A stretch of DNA of 19,111 nucleotides from Erythrobacter sp. (GTDB lineage: Bacteria > Pseudomonadota > Alphaproteobacteria > Sphingomonadales > Sphingomonadaceae): contig NZOF01000012.1 of NCBI GenBank assembly GCA_002695185.1, positions 1-19,111 on the forward strand. Reading direction: 5' to 3'. The notes beneath the pieces were generated by a model. It was given only the letters and a program-made list of their open reading frames with translations, was not told the DNA's origin and made no database searches. The position numbers and the translations under genes were made by a program. This document shows positions 1 through 7,531 of this stretch, one piece after another. The stretch's first letter is position 1. The number at the start of each line of letters is the position of its first letter.

Positions 1-159
1 AACAGCCAGTTCTTCATCTGCTTCGACGACGCGCATTTCCTCGACGGCCAGTACACCGTCTGGGGCCAGGTCGAGAGCGGCATGGAACATGTTGACGCAC
101 TGCCCAAGGGCGAGCCGCCGGCAAACCCGGGCAAGATCGTGAAGGCGACTGTTTCGTAA
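1..159 (+). CDS. Cyclophilin-type peptidyl-prolyl cis-trans isomerase, 3' end only
   Basis: This is the last 52 codons of a gene whose start lies outside the window, ending at TAA 157-159. Cyclophilins catalyse cis-trans isomerisation of Xaa-Pro bonds during protein folding. The visible stretch starts NSQFFICFDDAHFLDG and continues with YTVWGQVESGMEHVD, the conserved C-terminal half of the cyclophilin barrel, including the Trp of the substrate/cyclosporin pocket. The short C-terminus, with nothing after the KIVKATVS strand, resembles the small bacterial PpiA/PpiB enzymes. Whether it is cytoplasmic or exported cannot be judged without the N-terminus. A hairpin terminator follows at 182-206, so the gene probably ends its own transcription unit before miaB. 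Confidence 0.9.
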   Translation, partial: NSQFFICFDDAHFLDGQYTVWGQVESGMEHVDALPKGEPPANPGKIVKATVS

Positions 160-181
160 GTCGTTCGATCATCTCGATTAG

Positions 182-206
182 GAAGGGCGGCCGCGTGCCG
201 CCCTTC
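182..206 (+). terminator. Intrinsic terminator hairpin after the cyclophilin gene
   Basis: A perfect 9-bp stem, GAAGGGCGG (182-190) with CCGCCCTTC (198-206), encloses a 7-nt loop and lies 22 bp after the stop codon. The tail is GCATTG rather than a clean run of T, so the U-tract is weak, as is common in GC-rich alphaproteobacteria. The position between two co-directional genes of unrelated function supports a terminator. Confidence 0.65.
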
Positions 207-250
207 GCATTGTAGGACCCACACCTTTTCGCTATGTGCGCCAGCCTGTC

Positions 251-1594
251 ATGAAACCTACCACTCCCCCCAAGACCTACAGGGTCAAGAGCTTCGGCTG
301 TCAGATGAACGTCTATGATGGCGAGCGTATGGCCGAAATGCTGGGCGAGCAGGGCATCGTGCCTGCGCCCGAAGGCGAGGAAGCCGACCTTGTCGTGCTC
401 AACACCTGCCACATCCGCGAAAAGGCAGCCGAGAAGGTCTATTCCGACATTGGCCGCCTGACCAAGGCCGGACGCAAGGTCGGCAAGGAACCGCTGATTG
501 CAGTGGCCGGCTGCGTGGCACAGGCCGAGGGTGAAGAGATCATGGCGCGCAGTCCGGCCGTGAGCATGGTCGTGGGCCCGCAGGCCTATCACCGTCTGCC
601 AGAGATGCTGGACAGGGCCGTGAAGGGCGAGCGGGCGACCGACACGGACATGCCGGCGATCGCCAAGTTCGCTGCATTGCCCGAACGCCGCCGCACCAAT
701 CCGGCAAGCTTCCTCACCGTGCAGGAAGGCTGCGACAAGTTCTGCACCTATTGCGTGGTGCCCTATACTCGCGGCGCTGAAATCAGCCGTCCCTATTCTG
801 ACCTCGTTACCGAAGCGCAGAAGCTGGTCGATGCCGGTGCCAGGGAGATCACCCTGCTGGGGCAGAATGTGTCGGCGTGGTCGGGTGAGGACGAGAAGGG
901 CCACTCGGTCGGTCTTGCGGGCTTGATTCGTGATCTTGCCAAGGTCGATGGCCTTGCGCGCATCCGCTATACCACCAGCCACCCGGCCGACATGGATGAC
1001 GATCTGATTGCCGCGCATGGCGAGATCGACAAGCTCATGCCGTTCCTCCACCTGCCGGTGCAGGCGGGCAGCGATCGTGTGCTGAAAGCCATGAATCGCA
1101 GCCACACGGCGGAAAGCTACCTGAAGCTTCTGGAGCGCTTCCGCGACGCGCGCCCGGACCTCGCGCTATCGGGCGACTTCATCGTTGGTTTCCCCGGCGA
1201 AACCGATGCCGAGTTCGAGGAAACTCTCGCGCTGGTGGACGAGGTCAAATACGCGCAGGCCTTCAGCTTCAAGTATAGCCCGCGCCCCGGCACTCCGGCC
1301 GCCACAATGGATGGACAGGTGGCAAAAGAGGTGATGGACGAGCGTCTCCAGCGCCTTCAGGCCGCACTGAACCGTGACCAGATGGCTTTCAATGAGGCGA
1401 GCGTTGGGCGGACGTGCGAAGTGCTTGTAGAGCGCAAGGGCAAGCTTCCCGGACAGTGGCTGGGTAAGTCGCCTTGGTTGCAGAGTGTCTGGTTCGAAGG
1501 CGAAGCAGCTATCGGCGATCTTGTGACGGCAGAACTGGTCGAAGCGGGACCGAATTCGCTCGCTGGAAAGCTACGGGAACGGGTTGCTGCCTGA
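251..1594 (+). CDS. miaB: tRNA-2-methylthio-N6-(dimethylallyl)adenosine synthase MiaB
   Basis: MiaB is a radical-SAM methylthiotransferase that converts i6A to ms2i6A at position 37 of tRNAs reading UNN codons. With start ATG 251 the protein has 447 residues, normal for the family. The N-terminal UPF0004 domain carries the three cysteines of the auxiliary 4Fe-4S cluster (C17 in FGCQMN, C53 in NTCHIRE, C88 in AGCVAQ). The radical-SAM motif CDKFCTYC supplies C161, C165 and C168. A TRAM RNA-binding domain fills the last 65 or so residues. An in-frame GTG at 236 would add five residues; neither start has a clear Shine-Dalgarno. A weak promoter-like pair, TTGTAG 210-215 and TATGTG 233-238 with 17-bp spacing, would give a near-leaderless transcript. 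It heads the miaB-phoH-ybeY-corC block. Confidence 0.96.
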   Translation: MKPTTPPKTYRVKSFGCQMNVYDGERMAEMLGEQGIVPAPEGEEADLVVLNTCHIREKAAEKVYSDIGRLTKAGRKVGKEPLIAVAGCVAQAEGEEIMARSPAVSMVVGPQAYHRLPEMLDRAVKGERATDTDMPAIAKFAALPERRRTNPASFLTVQEGCDKFCTYCVVPYTRGAEISRPYSDLVTEAQKLVDAGAREITLLGQNVSAWSGEDEKGHSVGLAGLIRDLAKVDGLARIRYTTSHPADMDDDLIAAHGEIDKLMPFLHLPVQAGSDRVLKAMNRSHTAESYLKLLERFRDARPDLALSGDFIVGFPGETDAEFEETLALVDEVKYAQAFSFKYSPRPGTPAATMDGQVAKEVMDERLQRLQAALNRDQMAFNEASVGRTCEVLVERKGKLPGQWLGKSPWLQSVWFEGEAAIGDLVTAELVEAGPNSLAGKLRERVAA

Positions 1595-1694
1595 TTACAG
1601 GCGCGTGACTTTCCACCATATTTGCAGGGCCTACCTTGCTTAGCGGGCCGGATTGCCTAGATTTCCGATTCGTAACCCTTCGCGAAAGGAGCAG

Positions 1695-2738
1695 ATGGCT
1701 CGCAAACCAGCACGGCAGGCCGACCCGGCCCTGACCAAACCGCCCGTACCCCAGCGCGAGGTTCGCCGCGCGCAGGTGGATGTGAACTTTGACAACCAGA
1801 GCCTGCTTGGCGCGCTCTTCGGACAGTTCGACGCCAATCTGGTGCAGGTGGAAAATCGCCTGGGTGTGTTCATCTCCGCCCGCGGAAACGCGATCCATAT
1901 CGAAGGCCCGGAAGACAGCGTTGCCCGCGCGCGTGATGTGCTCAATGAAATGTATGACCGGCTGGCCATGGGGCAGGATCTCGACGCTGGAGCCATCGAA
2001 TCCCTGATCGCCATGTCTAACGAGCCCACGCTGGACGGAATTGTCGACGGCAAGCTGAGCGATGCCAAGGGCGGTCCGCCGATCATGATCCGCACGCGGC
2101 GCAAGACCATCGTGCCGCGCAGCGCCATGCAGGCGACCTATATGCGCAGCCTCGTGCGCGACGACATCATCTTCGCGCTTGGGCCGGCCGGTACGGGCAA
2201 GACCTATCTCGCCGTTGCGCAGGCAGTGGCGCAGTTGATTACCGGGAGTGTGCAGCGCCTGATCCTGTCCCGCCCGGCAGTCGAAGCCGGTGAAAAGCTA
2301 GGCTTCCTGCCTGGCGATATGAAAGACAAGGTCGATCCTTATCTGCGGCCTCTCTATGACGCCCTTTACGACTGCATGCCGCCCGAACAGGTCGAGCGGC
2401 GGCTCGCCTCGGGCGAAATCGAAATCGCGCCGATCGCCTTCATGCGTGGCCGCACGCTTGCCGATGCCTTCGTCATCCTCGACGAGGCGCAGAACACCAC
2501 GCGGGAGCAGATGAAGATGTTCCTCACCCGCTTTGGCCAGAACAGCCGGATGGTTGTTTGCGGCGATCCCCGGCAGGTCGACATACCCGGTGGCGACGGT
2601 ATGAGCGGGCTTGCAGATGCGGTTGGAAAGCTGGAAGGTGTCGATGGCTTTGGAACGATCCGCTTCACCGCCGCCGATGTTGTGCGACATCCGATCGTCG
2701 GGCGTATTGTCGAAGCCTATGAAGGCCCGACGAGCTAA
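1695..2738 (+). CDS. phoH: PhoH family ATPase
   Basis: This is a cytoplasmic PhoH-like P-loop ATPase of 347 residues. The family is linked to RNA metabolism and is commonly encoded beside ybeY; its exact substrate is not settled. The N-terminal 100 or so residues form a KH-like region ([19 protein letters not shown] and after). The ATPase domain has Walker A GPAGTGKT at residues 163-170 and Walker B VILDEAQN with D263 and E264, followed by GDPRQVD. The start ATG 1695 is preferred over a TTG at 1653 in the same frame because AAAGGAG lies just upstream at 1685-1691, although only 3 nt away. It is separated from miaB by 100 bp with no clear terminator and from ybeY by 41 bp, so one operon is likely. 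Confidence 0.95.
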   Translation: MARKPARQADPALTKPPVPQREVRRAQVDVNFDNQSLLGALFGQFDANLVQVENRLGVFISARGNAIHIEGPEDSVARARDVLNEMYDRLAMGQDLDAGAIESLIAMSNEPTLDGIVDGKLSDAKGGPPIMIRTRRKTIVPRSAMQATYMRSLVRDDIIFALGPAGTGKTYLAVAQAVAQLITGSVQRLILSRPAVEAGEKLGFLPGDMKDKVDPYLRPLYDALYDCMPPEQVERRLASGEIEIAPIAFMRGRTLADAFVILDEAQNTTREQMKMFLTRFGQNSRMVVCGDPRQVDIPGGDGMSGLADAVGKLEGVDGFGTIRFTAADVVRHPIVGRIVEAYEGPTS

Positions 2739-2779
2739 AAGTCGGTAATAGTCGAGATCGAACGCATCGGATCTGCGCT

Positions 2780-3265
2780 TTGCAACTGGATATCGAAATA
2801 GACGGCTGGCCGCAGGGCCGTGATTGGGAAGGACTTTGCCAGCAAGCGCACAGCGCCCTTCTGAACAGCGAACCCGCGCTTGCCAGCGAACGTCTCATGA
2901 CCAGCGTGTTGTTTACGACCGATAGCCAAGTTCACGACCTAAACAGAGAATGGCGCGGGAAGGACAAGCCTACGAATGTCTTGTCCTTTCCGATGCTGGA
3001 ACGCGAGGACTTGCTAGCGTTGCAGGCGGATGGCCCCCCGGAAATGCTCGGGGATATTGCCTTGGCTTTCGAAACCTGTGAGCGGGAAGCGAAGGAAAAG
3101 GGCGTCAGCCTGCCGGACCACACTGCCCATTTGCTCGTTCATGGGTTTCTACATCTGGCGGGGCATGATCACGTTGATTCAGACATTCAGGCGGCGGCGA
3201 TGGAAAAACTCGAAATCGAAGCGCTTGCAAAACTAGGTATCGCGGACCCATATGGGGATCGCTGA
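2780..3265 (+). CDS. ybeY: Endoribonuclease YbeY (rRNA maturation factor)
   Basis: YbeY is a single-domain zinc metalloprotein needed for 16S rRNA 3'-end maturation and ribosome quality control. The protein of 161 residues has the signature HGFLHLAGHDH, giving zinc ligands H121, H125 and H131 in the H-x3-H-x5-H pattern. The family motif TNVLSFP occurs earlier. The start is a TTG at 2780. No in-frame ATG or GTG exists between the end of phoH and this point, and the next ATG (2898) would remove about a quarter of the fold. The upstream Shine-Dalgarno is poor, so translation may depend on coupling with phoH. The phoH-ybeY-corC neighbourhood is a widely conserved bacterial arrangement. Confidence 0.94.
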   Translation: MQLDIEIDGWPQGRDWEGLCQQAHSALLNSEPALASERLMTSVLFTTDSQVHDLNREWRGKDKPTNVLSFPMLEREDLLALQADGPPEMLGDIALAFETCEREAKEKGVSLPDHTAHLLVHGFLHLAGHDHVDSDIQAAAMEKLEIEALAKLGIADPYGDR

Positions 3266-3289
3266 ATTTTTGGAGTAGCAAAACGGCCC

Positions 3290-4207
3290 ATGGCCAATTC
3301 TTCACCCCCCGCCGGAGACGCGGAGAGTAGCAGCGGGCTATGGCCCGCAATCCGCAAATTGTTTGACGCCGAAGGCGGTGGCCGCAGCTTGCGTGCCCAG
3401 CTCGAGGAAGCGATCGACGAGCACGAGGGCGAAAAAGGCTCCGAAGATTCTGAAGATAGCGCGACAGGCGATCTTTCGGGAGTGGAGCGTCAAATGCTTC
3501 GCAATCTGCTCCATTTTTCGGAACACGATGCGGACGACGTAGCTGTGCCACGCGGTGAAATCATCGCGATCAATGCAGACGCGACGTGGGACGAAGTGGT
3601 CTCGACGTTTTCCGAGCACGGTCATTCACGCATGCCGGTTTATCGCGGGCAGCTCGATGATGTCATCGGCATGATCCACATCAAGGATATCTTTTCCTTC
3701 TTGGCAGAGCGTAAGCCACCGCCGGAGGACTGGACGGTTTTGATGCGGCAACCGCTTTACGTGCCGCAAACGCGTAATGCCCTCGATGTGCTGGCAGATA
3801 TGCGTTCGCAACGTATGCATCTGGCAATTGTCCTCGATGAATTTTCCGGGACCGATGGTCTCATTACGATCGAGGATCTGGTCGAGGAAATCGTCGGCGA
3901 AATCGAAGACGAGCATGACGATGCGCCGGAAGAGTGGATTGCTTCTATCGGTGACGGCATGTGGGATTGCGATGCGCGTGCCGAATTGGACGACGTGGCA
4001 GATCGTATCGATCCTCGCCTTGCCGAAGTAGAAGAGTCCGTGGATACCCTTGGGGGGCTCGCCTTCGTCTTGGCCGAACAGGTCCCGCCCAAGGGCCAGA
4101 TACTGGAGCACTCATCGGGTTGGCGCATAGAAGTGACCGACGGCGACGAAACCCATGTAACGCGCTTGCGGCTCCACGCTCCGGAGCCTGAAGAGCCGGT
4201 CGATTGA
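3290..4207 (+). CDS. corC: CorC/HlyC-type CBS-domain protein
   Basis: This protein of 305 residues is built of two CBS domains (about residues 85-140 and 152-205) followed by a CorC_HlyC domain (about 220-300). The first 60 residues are low-complexity and acidic. It has no transmembrane DUF21 domain, so it matches the soluble CorC type rather than the membrane YtfL/CNNM type. Members of this family are annotated as magnesium/cobalt efflux or hemolysin-like proteins; the real function in alphaproteobacteria is uncertain. Typical motifs are HSRMPVYRG, DDVIGMIHIKD and FSGTDGLITIEDLVEEIVGEI. It lies 24 bp after ybeY and is probably in the same operon. In many alphaproteobacteria the next gene would be lnt; here it is a LysR regulator. 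Confidence 0.92.
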   Translation: MANSSPPAGDAESSSGLWPAIRKLFDAEGGGRSLRAQLEEAIDEHEGEKGSEDSEDSATGDLSGVERQMLRNLLHFSEHDADDVAVPRGEIIAINADATWDEVVSTFSEHGHSRMPVYRGQLDDVIGMIHIKDIFSFLAERKPPPEDWTVLMRQPLYVPQTRNALDVLADMRSQRMHLAIVLDEFSGTDGLITIEDLVEEIVGEIEDEHDDAPEEWIASIGDGMWDCDARAELDDVADRIDPRLAEVEESVDTLGGLAFVLAEQVPPKGQILEHSSGWRIEVTDGDETHVTRLRLHAPEPEEPVD

Positions 4208-4277
4208 TCGTGTGTGAGTTGCAGAAAAGCGCACATCCATACTCGACAGGTGGCGTTTAAATGCATAGGCCAAGCGT

Positions 4278-5162
4278 ATGGCCTCTCGCCGTCTACCTCC
4301 CCTTCGCGCTCTCGAAGCCTTCGTCCGGACCGTCCGCTTAGGGTCCGCCCGTGCTGCGGCCGACGAGCTGGGCTTAAGCCCGAGTGCTTTGTCGCGCCGC
4401 ATCGGCAATCTGGAGGAGTTCGTCGGGAAAAAGCTGTTTACCCGGGCACGTCAGGCGATGCAGCTTACCGATGACGGCCACGCCTTTTACGAAGCAGTTA
4501 ATCCGCAGCTGGAAGCTTTGGCGAGGGCGGTCGAAAGCCAGTCCGAAAATCTCTCGGTACTGCGGCTGCATCTCGGTGTGCTTCCCTTGTTCGGAAGCCA
4601 GCGCCTATTCCCGCGTCTAGCCGAGCTTCGAGCCCGGCACCCGCTTTTGCACATAGATATCGATACGGGCGCCCATCTGGAGGACAGGGTGGGCGACGTA
4701 CTGGATGCGGCGATTATTCTCTCGCGTGGCCCCTCGAGGGGGCTTCATGCGGTGAGGCTGGATTACAATAAGGTTCACGCGATCTGCAGCCGGGATCTAG
4801 CCGTCAGACTAGGCGATGTCCCAGATGAAGATCAGCTGTCTAAGCAGACCTTTCTCATCCATAATGAATTGCCGGAAAGTTTTTCCGCCTGGCGTGCCGA
4901 GATCGGGCATCCCAATCTGGAGCCCGCCGCGATCGATCATTTCGATTCAGGCCAATTGATGCTGGAAGCAGCCGCTCAAGGGCTTGGAATCGCCATCATG
5001 CATGATGACCACATGCGGCGGGCGGCCGATCCGCGGCTTGCGACGCTTTACAACGCTACGGTTGAGAGCCCCTATAGCTATTGGTTTGTTTGCAAGCCAA
5101 CGGCTCTGGAAGAGCGGCCGGTGCGCTTGTTTCATGACTGGCTGGTAAAGGCTGATCTCTAG
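4278..5162 (+). CDS. LysR-type transcriptional regulator (GcvA-like)
   Basis: This is a DNA-binding regulator of 294 residues with the usual LysR layout. A winged helix-turn-helix occupies about residues 8-66 (LPPLRALEAFVRTVRLGS, then SPSALSRRIGNLEEFVG), and a substrate-binding domain runs from about residue 90 to the end. The opening PPLRALEAF resembles the GcvA/AmpR subgroup. The ATG at 4278 fits the family N-terminus, although the Shine-Dalgarno is weak. LysR regulators are often divergent from their target, but both near neighbours are unrelated: corC lies upstream on the same strand and plsC is convergent. The target cannot be inferred from position. Its TAG stop overlaps the plsC stop on the other strand by 4 bp. 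The effector is unknown. Confidence 0.92.
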   Translation: MASRRLPPLRALEAFVRTVRLGSARAAADELGLSPSALSRRIGNLEEFVGKKLFTRARQAMQLTDDGHAFYEAVNPQLEALARAVESQSENLSVLRLHLGVLPLFGSQRLFPRLAELRARHPLLHIDIDTGAHLEDRVGDVLDAAIILSRGPSRGLHAVRLDYNKVHAICSRDLAVRLGDVPDEDQLSKQTFLIHNELPESFSAWRAEIGHPNLEPAAIDHFDSGQLMLEAAAQGLGIAIMHDDHMRRAADPRLATLYNATVESPYSYWFVCKPTALEERPVRLFHDWLVKADL

Positions 5163-5183
5163 ACCTCAGCCGCCTTGGGGCGG
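5150..5183. terminator. Possible bidirectional hairpins at the convergent LysR/plsC stops
   Basis: GGCTGA (5150-5155) pairs perfectly with TCAGCC (5166-5171) around the shared stop bases CTAG. A second, overlapping hairpin CCGCC (5170-5174) / GGCGG (5179-5183) follows at once. The two stems share bases and would partly exclude each other. There is no T-run on either side, so intrinsic termination is only a suggestion. It is the only structure available to separate two convergent genes that have no space between them. Confidence 0.3.
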
Positions 5184-6055
5184 TACCGTACCGCTTCGAC
5201 GACATGCTGATAATCACGAAGTGGCTTGCCGAGATTGGTGACAAGCTGCCGTTCGATCTCCTCGCGCGCTTTAGCAGCGATTGCCTTTCGGCCACGATAG
5301 TCTTCCGGGCTGAACGGATCGAGGTAATGGATTCGCATGTTGAACGTGCCGCGCCGCGCCATGACCCGCATAGCGTTATGGAGCCCGGTTTCCTCTCCGA
5401 TCCAGGAAATTTCTTCCGAGTTTGCGCCATAATCGATCACCACTGGCTGGACCATGACGCCTGCAGGCGGCGGCTCCAGCACGGAAATCATCGATGACTT
5501 GAACGGCAGTAGCGAATGCCCGTCAGTCACGGTGCCTTCTGGAAATACCGTGACGGACCAATTGTCATGCAACGCCTCTTTGAGGGCGTTGATCTGCTCA
5601 GCTACGCCCATCCTGTGTTCGCGCTTGACGAAAACGGTACGATTTAGACTGCAAAGCCAGCCTATCACGGGAACCTGACTGAGCTCCCATTTGGCGACGA
5701 ACGCAGTGCCGCTGGCCCCTGCCATCGCTAGGATGTCGATCCACGAGATATGGTTGGCGATGAAAAAGACATCGCGCCGAAGAGGGGTGCCGATTACTTC
5801 CACCCGGGCCCCGACTACGCGCGCGGTGTAGCGAAGGAAAAGCATGGGGAAGGGCGAGCCGTACGCAAAAATGCGATAGGCGTAATGCAAAGGGACGAAA
5901 ACGAGCAACAGAAGGAAAATGCCGGTTATCCGCAAAATGAACCGGACCCATCCTGGTGCGCTCAGCGCGACCTTCTCTCCGGCCGCTGCGGCAAGCCGCT
6001 TCGCGGTATAGCGGGCGAGCTTGCGCTCAGTTCTCGCGGTCGAGCCGGACGCCAT
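5159..6055 (-). CDS. plsC: 1-acyl-sn-glycerol-3-phosphate acyltransferase (PlsC family)
   Basis: PlsC is a membrane-associated acyltransferase that makes phosphatidic acid from lysophosphatidic acid. The protein has 298 residues from the ATG at 6055-6053. A hydrophobic membrane segment at about residues 36-62 precedes the acyltransferase domain. The catalytic HX4D motif is H102-D107 in NHISWID, and the glycerol-phosphate binding motif FPEGT has EGT at 173-175. PVVIDY is a later conserved block. The frame stays open upstream into fur, but MASGSTARTERK is the first methionine that gives a sensible N-terminus. This start lies inside fur, making a 29-bp overlap with the fur end, so translation is probably coupled. 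The TAG stop shares CTAG with the LysR stop on the plus strand. Confidence 0.92.
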   Translation of the reverse strand: MASGSTARTERKLARYTAKRLAAAAGEKVALSAPGWVRFILRITGIFLLLLVFVPLHYAYRIFAYGSPFPMLFLRYTARVVGARVEVIGTPLRRDVFFIANHISWIDILAMAGASGTAFVAKWELSQVPVIGWLCSLNRTVFVKREHRMGVAEQINALKEALHDNWSVTVFPEGTVTDGHSLLPFKSSMISVLEPPPAGVMVQPVVIDYGANSEEISWIGEETGLHNAMRVMARRGTFNMRIHYLDPFSPEDYRGRKAIAAKAREEIERQLVTNLGKPLRDYQHVVEAVRYRPKAAEV

Positions 6056-6449
6056 AAAGTTCCATCCGGTGATCCACGAGACGGTATCCCAGCTTCTCCG
6101 CAATCTGTTTTTGCAGGGCTTCAAGTTCGGGATCGACGAATTCGACGACCTTGCCACTTTCTACGTCGATCAAGTGATCGTGATGCGCTTCCGGTGCGGC
6201 TTCGTAACGTGCCCGTCCATCACCGAAATCGTGTCGATCGAGAATTCCGGCCTCTTCGAACAGTCTGACGGTTCTATAAACCGTTGCAATCGAAATGCCC
6301 GGATCGATTTCGCTGGCCCGGGCATGGACCATTTCCACATCGGGATGGTCATCGCTTTCAGACAGCACTCTGGCTATCACGCGGCGTTGCTCTGTAATGC
6401 GCAGACCCTTGTCGGCACAAAGCTGTTCGAGATCGATACGCTGATGCAA
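6027..6449 (-). CDS. fur: Fur family ferric uptake regulator
   Basis: This is a metal-responsive repressor of 140 residues. The winged helix is at about residues 10-72 (GLRITEQRRVIARVL, then ISIATVYRTVRLFEEAGIL). The dimerisation/metal domain contains HHDHLID at residues 89-95, the canonical Fur metal-site pattern rather than an Irr-type His triplet. The only cysteine is C11, so the structural CxxC zinc site of many Fur proteins is absent, as in other alphaproteobacterial Fur/Mur proteins. The start is TTG at 6449-6447, chosen because AGGAAG lies 5 nt upstream and no in-frame ATG fits. It sits just after the mucR terminator hairpin and overlaps plsC by 29 bp. Whether it senses iron or manganese cannot be told from sequence alone. 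Confidence 0.93.
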   Translation of the reverse strand: MHQRIDLEQLCADKGLRITEQRRVIARVLSESDDHPDVEMVHARASEIDPGISIATVYRTVRLFEEAGILDRHDFGDGRARYEAAPEAHHDHLIDVESGKVVEFVDPELEALQKQIAEKLGYRLVDHRMELYGVRLDREN

Positions 6450-6469
6450 TTCGTCTTCCTGAATGAATA

Positions 6470-6498
6470 ACGCCCCGCACCTTATCGGGGCGGGGCGT
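6470..6498 (-). terminator. Terminator hairpin between mucR and fur
   Basis: A 9-bp perfect stem pairs ACGCCCCGC (6470-6478) with GCGGGGCGT (6490-6498). It begins 23 bp after the mucR stop, and on the minus strand it is followed by TTATTCATT, a partly T-rich tail. This fits intrinsic termination of mucR. The fur Shine-Dalgarno lies only about 9 nt beyond the stem, so the same hairpin would sit in the 5' leader of any read-through fur transcript. An alternative inner pairing CCCCG/CGGGG is possible. Confidence 0.7.
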
Positions 6499-6521
6499 CT
6501 ATCTCAAGCGGTACTGCTGCT

Positions 6522-6962
6522 TTATGCAGACTGTTTGGTTCGCGTCCGCTTTTCACCAGGCTTGCGGCCGAGGCCGATCTTCTTGGCAAGATCGCGGCGC
6601 GTGTCTGCATAATCCGGTGCAACCATCGGATAATCAGAAGGAAGGTCCCAGCGCTGACGATAGTCTTCCGGCGACATATCGTGTTCGGTCGAAAGGTGAC
6701 GCTTGAGCATCTTCATCTTCTTGCCGCAGTCGAGGCAGATGATGTGATCCTTCTTGACCGATGCACGAACTGAAACCGCAGGATCAGGACGCTCTTCTTC
6801 ACTCGTGCCATTTCCGCCCAACCCGGAAAGTGCAGAATAAACATTGGAAATCAATGCAGGTACGTCGTCTACGGTAACACTGTTGTTCGAAACATGTGCG
6901 GCCACAATATCCGAAGTAAGGGTGATGAGTGTTTCACTCATATCTGTTTGAAAATCGTTCAT
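6522..6962 (-). CDS. mucR: MucR/Ros family zinc-finger transcriptional regulator
   Basis: MucR/Ros proteins are alphaproteobacterial regulators that bind AT-rich DNA and control surface polysaccharides, motility and cell-cycle genes. This one has 146 residues. Its zinc finger CLDCGKKMKMLKRHLSTEH gives C76, C79, H89 and H94, the C-x2-C-x9-H-x4-H spacing of the family. The downstream SPEDYRQRWDLPSDYPMVAP block and basic tail (GEKRTRTKQ) are also typical. The start at 6962-6960 is chosen because GGAG lies 7 nt upstream; the frame is open to an ATG at 6995, but that has no ribosome site. A terminator follows, and a 23-bp palindrome lies upstream at 7018-7040, so mucR probably has its own promoter inside the tsaB-rimI/fur-plsC cluster. 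Confidence 0.94.
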   Translation of the reverse strand: MNDFQTDMSETLITLTSDIVAAHVSNNSVTVDDVPALISNVYSALSGLGGNGTSEEERPDPAVSVRASVKKDHIICLDCGKKMKMLKRHLSTEHDMSPEDYRQRWDLPSDYPMVAPDYADTRRDLAKKIGLGRKPGEKRTRTKQSA

Positions 6963-7017
6963 GTTAGTACTCCAGCTTCGGCCGGAAGTATGCATCGTAG
7001 AGTAGCAAGTCTACACA

Positions 7018-7040
7018 AAACTGTAACCAAGATACAGTTT
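7018..7040. promoter_or_regulatory. Palindromic operator candidate upstream of mucR
   Basis: AAACTGTA (7018-7025) and TACAGTTT (7033-7040) form a perfect 8-bp inverted repeat with a 7-bp spacer. It lies about 56-78 bp upstream of the mucR start in the 116-bp gap to rimI. The half-sites are AT-rich with TA steps, the kind of DNA that Ros/MucR proteins prefer, so autoregulation is plausible but not shown. A possible -10 (TATCTT on the minus strand) lies inside it, but no convincing -35 is present at normal spacing. Confidence 0.45.
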
Positions 7041-7078
7041 GTCGCATACGTACAACCGTGATGGACACAGCAAGTCAA

Positions 7079-7531
7079 TTATACTTTTCTACCGAAGGTA
7101 AGGGCGTCGATCGTTTCTCCGGAAACAGTCCGGTAATAAGCAGCGCGGTGTCCGATTTGTTCGAAACCGGCTGCAAGATAGACAGTTACTGCAGGGTTAT
7201 TGGCGCGCATCTCTAGGAACACGTCGCTTGCTCCACGTTCGCTGGCAACATCTAGAAATCGTTGCAGTAATCGTGAACCAATGCCTTTTCTTCGATAAGA
7301 TGGATCTACTGCAATTAGCAGAAGTTCGATTTCATCCGCAGCTTGTCTTGCAAGTATGAAGCCTGCTGCCGTTTCATCGTCGGAGATTTGGTTTCCCGTT
7401 TCGTTACAAAGTATCGCAAAAGTTGACGGCACTAGAAGCGAATCTTCGACTTGGCGCCGCGTCCACGCTTCACGATAGTGCGGATCGAAACTGGCCTCCA
7501 TGACCTGCATCAACCGGTCCAGCTCGGTCAT
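7079..7531 (-). CDS. rimI: Ribosomal-protein-alanine N-acetyltransferase (RimI-like GNAT)
   Basis: This is a GNAT-fold acetyltransferase of 150 residues. The acetyl-CoA binding motif A is seen as LLLIAVDPSYRRKGIGSRLL, with the R-x-x-G-x-G/A type pyrophosphate loop RRKGIG. The following FLEMRANNPAVTVYLAAGFEQIGHRAAYYR stretch is typical of RimI, which acetylates the N-terminus of ribosomal protein S18; other N-alpha substrates are possible. The ATG start at 7531-7529 overlaps the tsaB TGA stop in the sequence ATGA on the minus strand, so the two are translationally coupled. The tsaB-rimI pair is conserved in many bacteria, which supports the assignment over a generic GNAT. Confidence 0.88.
   Translation of the reverse strand: MTELDRLMQVMEASFDPHYREAWTRRQVEDSLLVPSTFAILCNETGNQISDDETAAGFILARQAADEIELLLIAVDPSYRRKGIGSRLLQRFLDVASERGASDVFLEMRANNPAVTVYLAAGFEQIGHRAAYYRTVSGETIDALTFGRKV

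Noticed and set aside
14..1105. A 363-codon open frame on the minus strand opposite miaB
   Set aside because: It lies antisense to the unmistakable MiaB and cyclophilin frames, runs across the terminator between them, and its translation shows no recognisable domain. High GC makes long antisense frames common.
6963..6995. Upstream ATG start for mucR
   Set aside because: It has no ribosome site, while GGAG lies 7 nt before the ATG at 6962.
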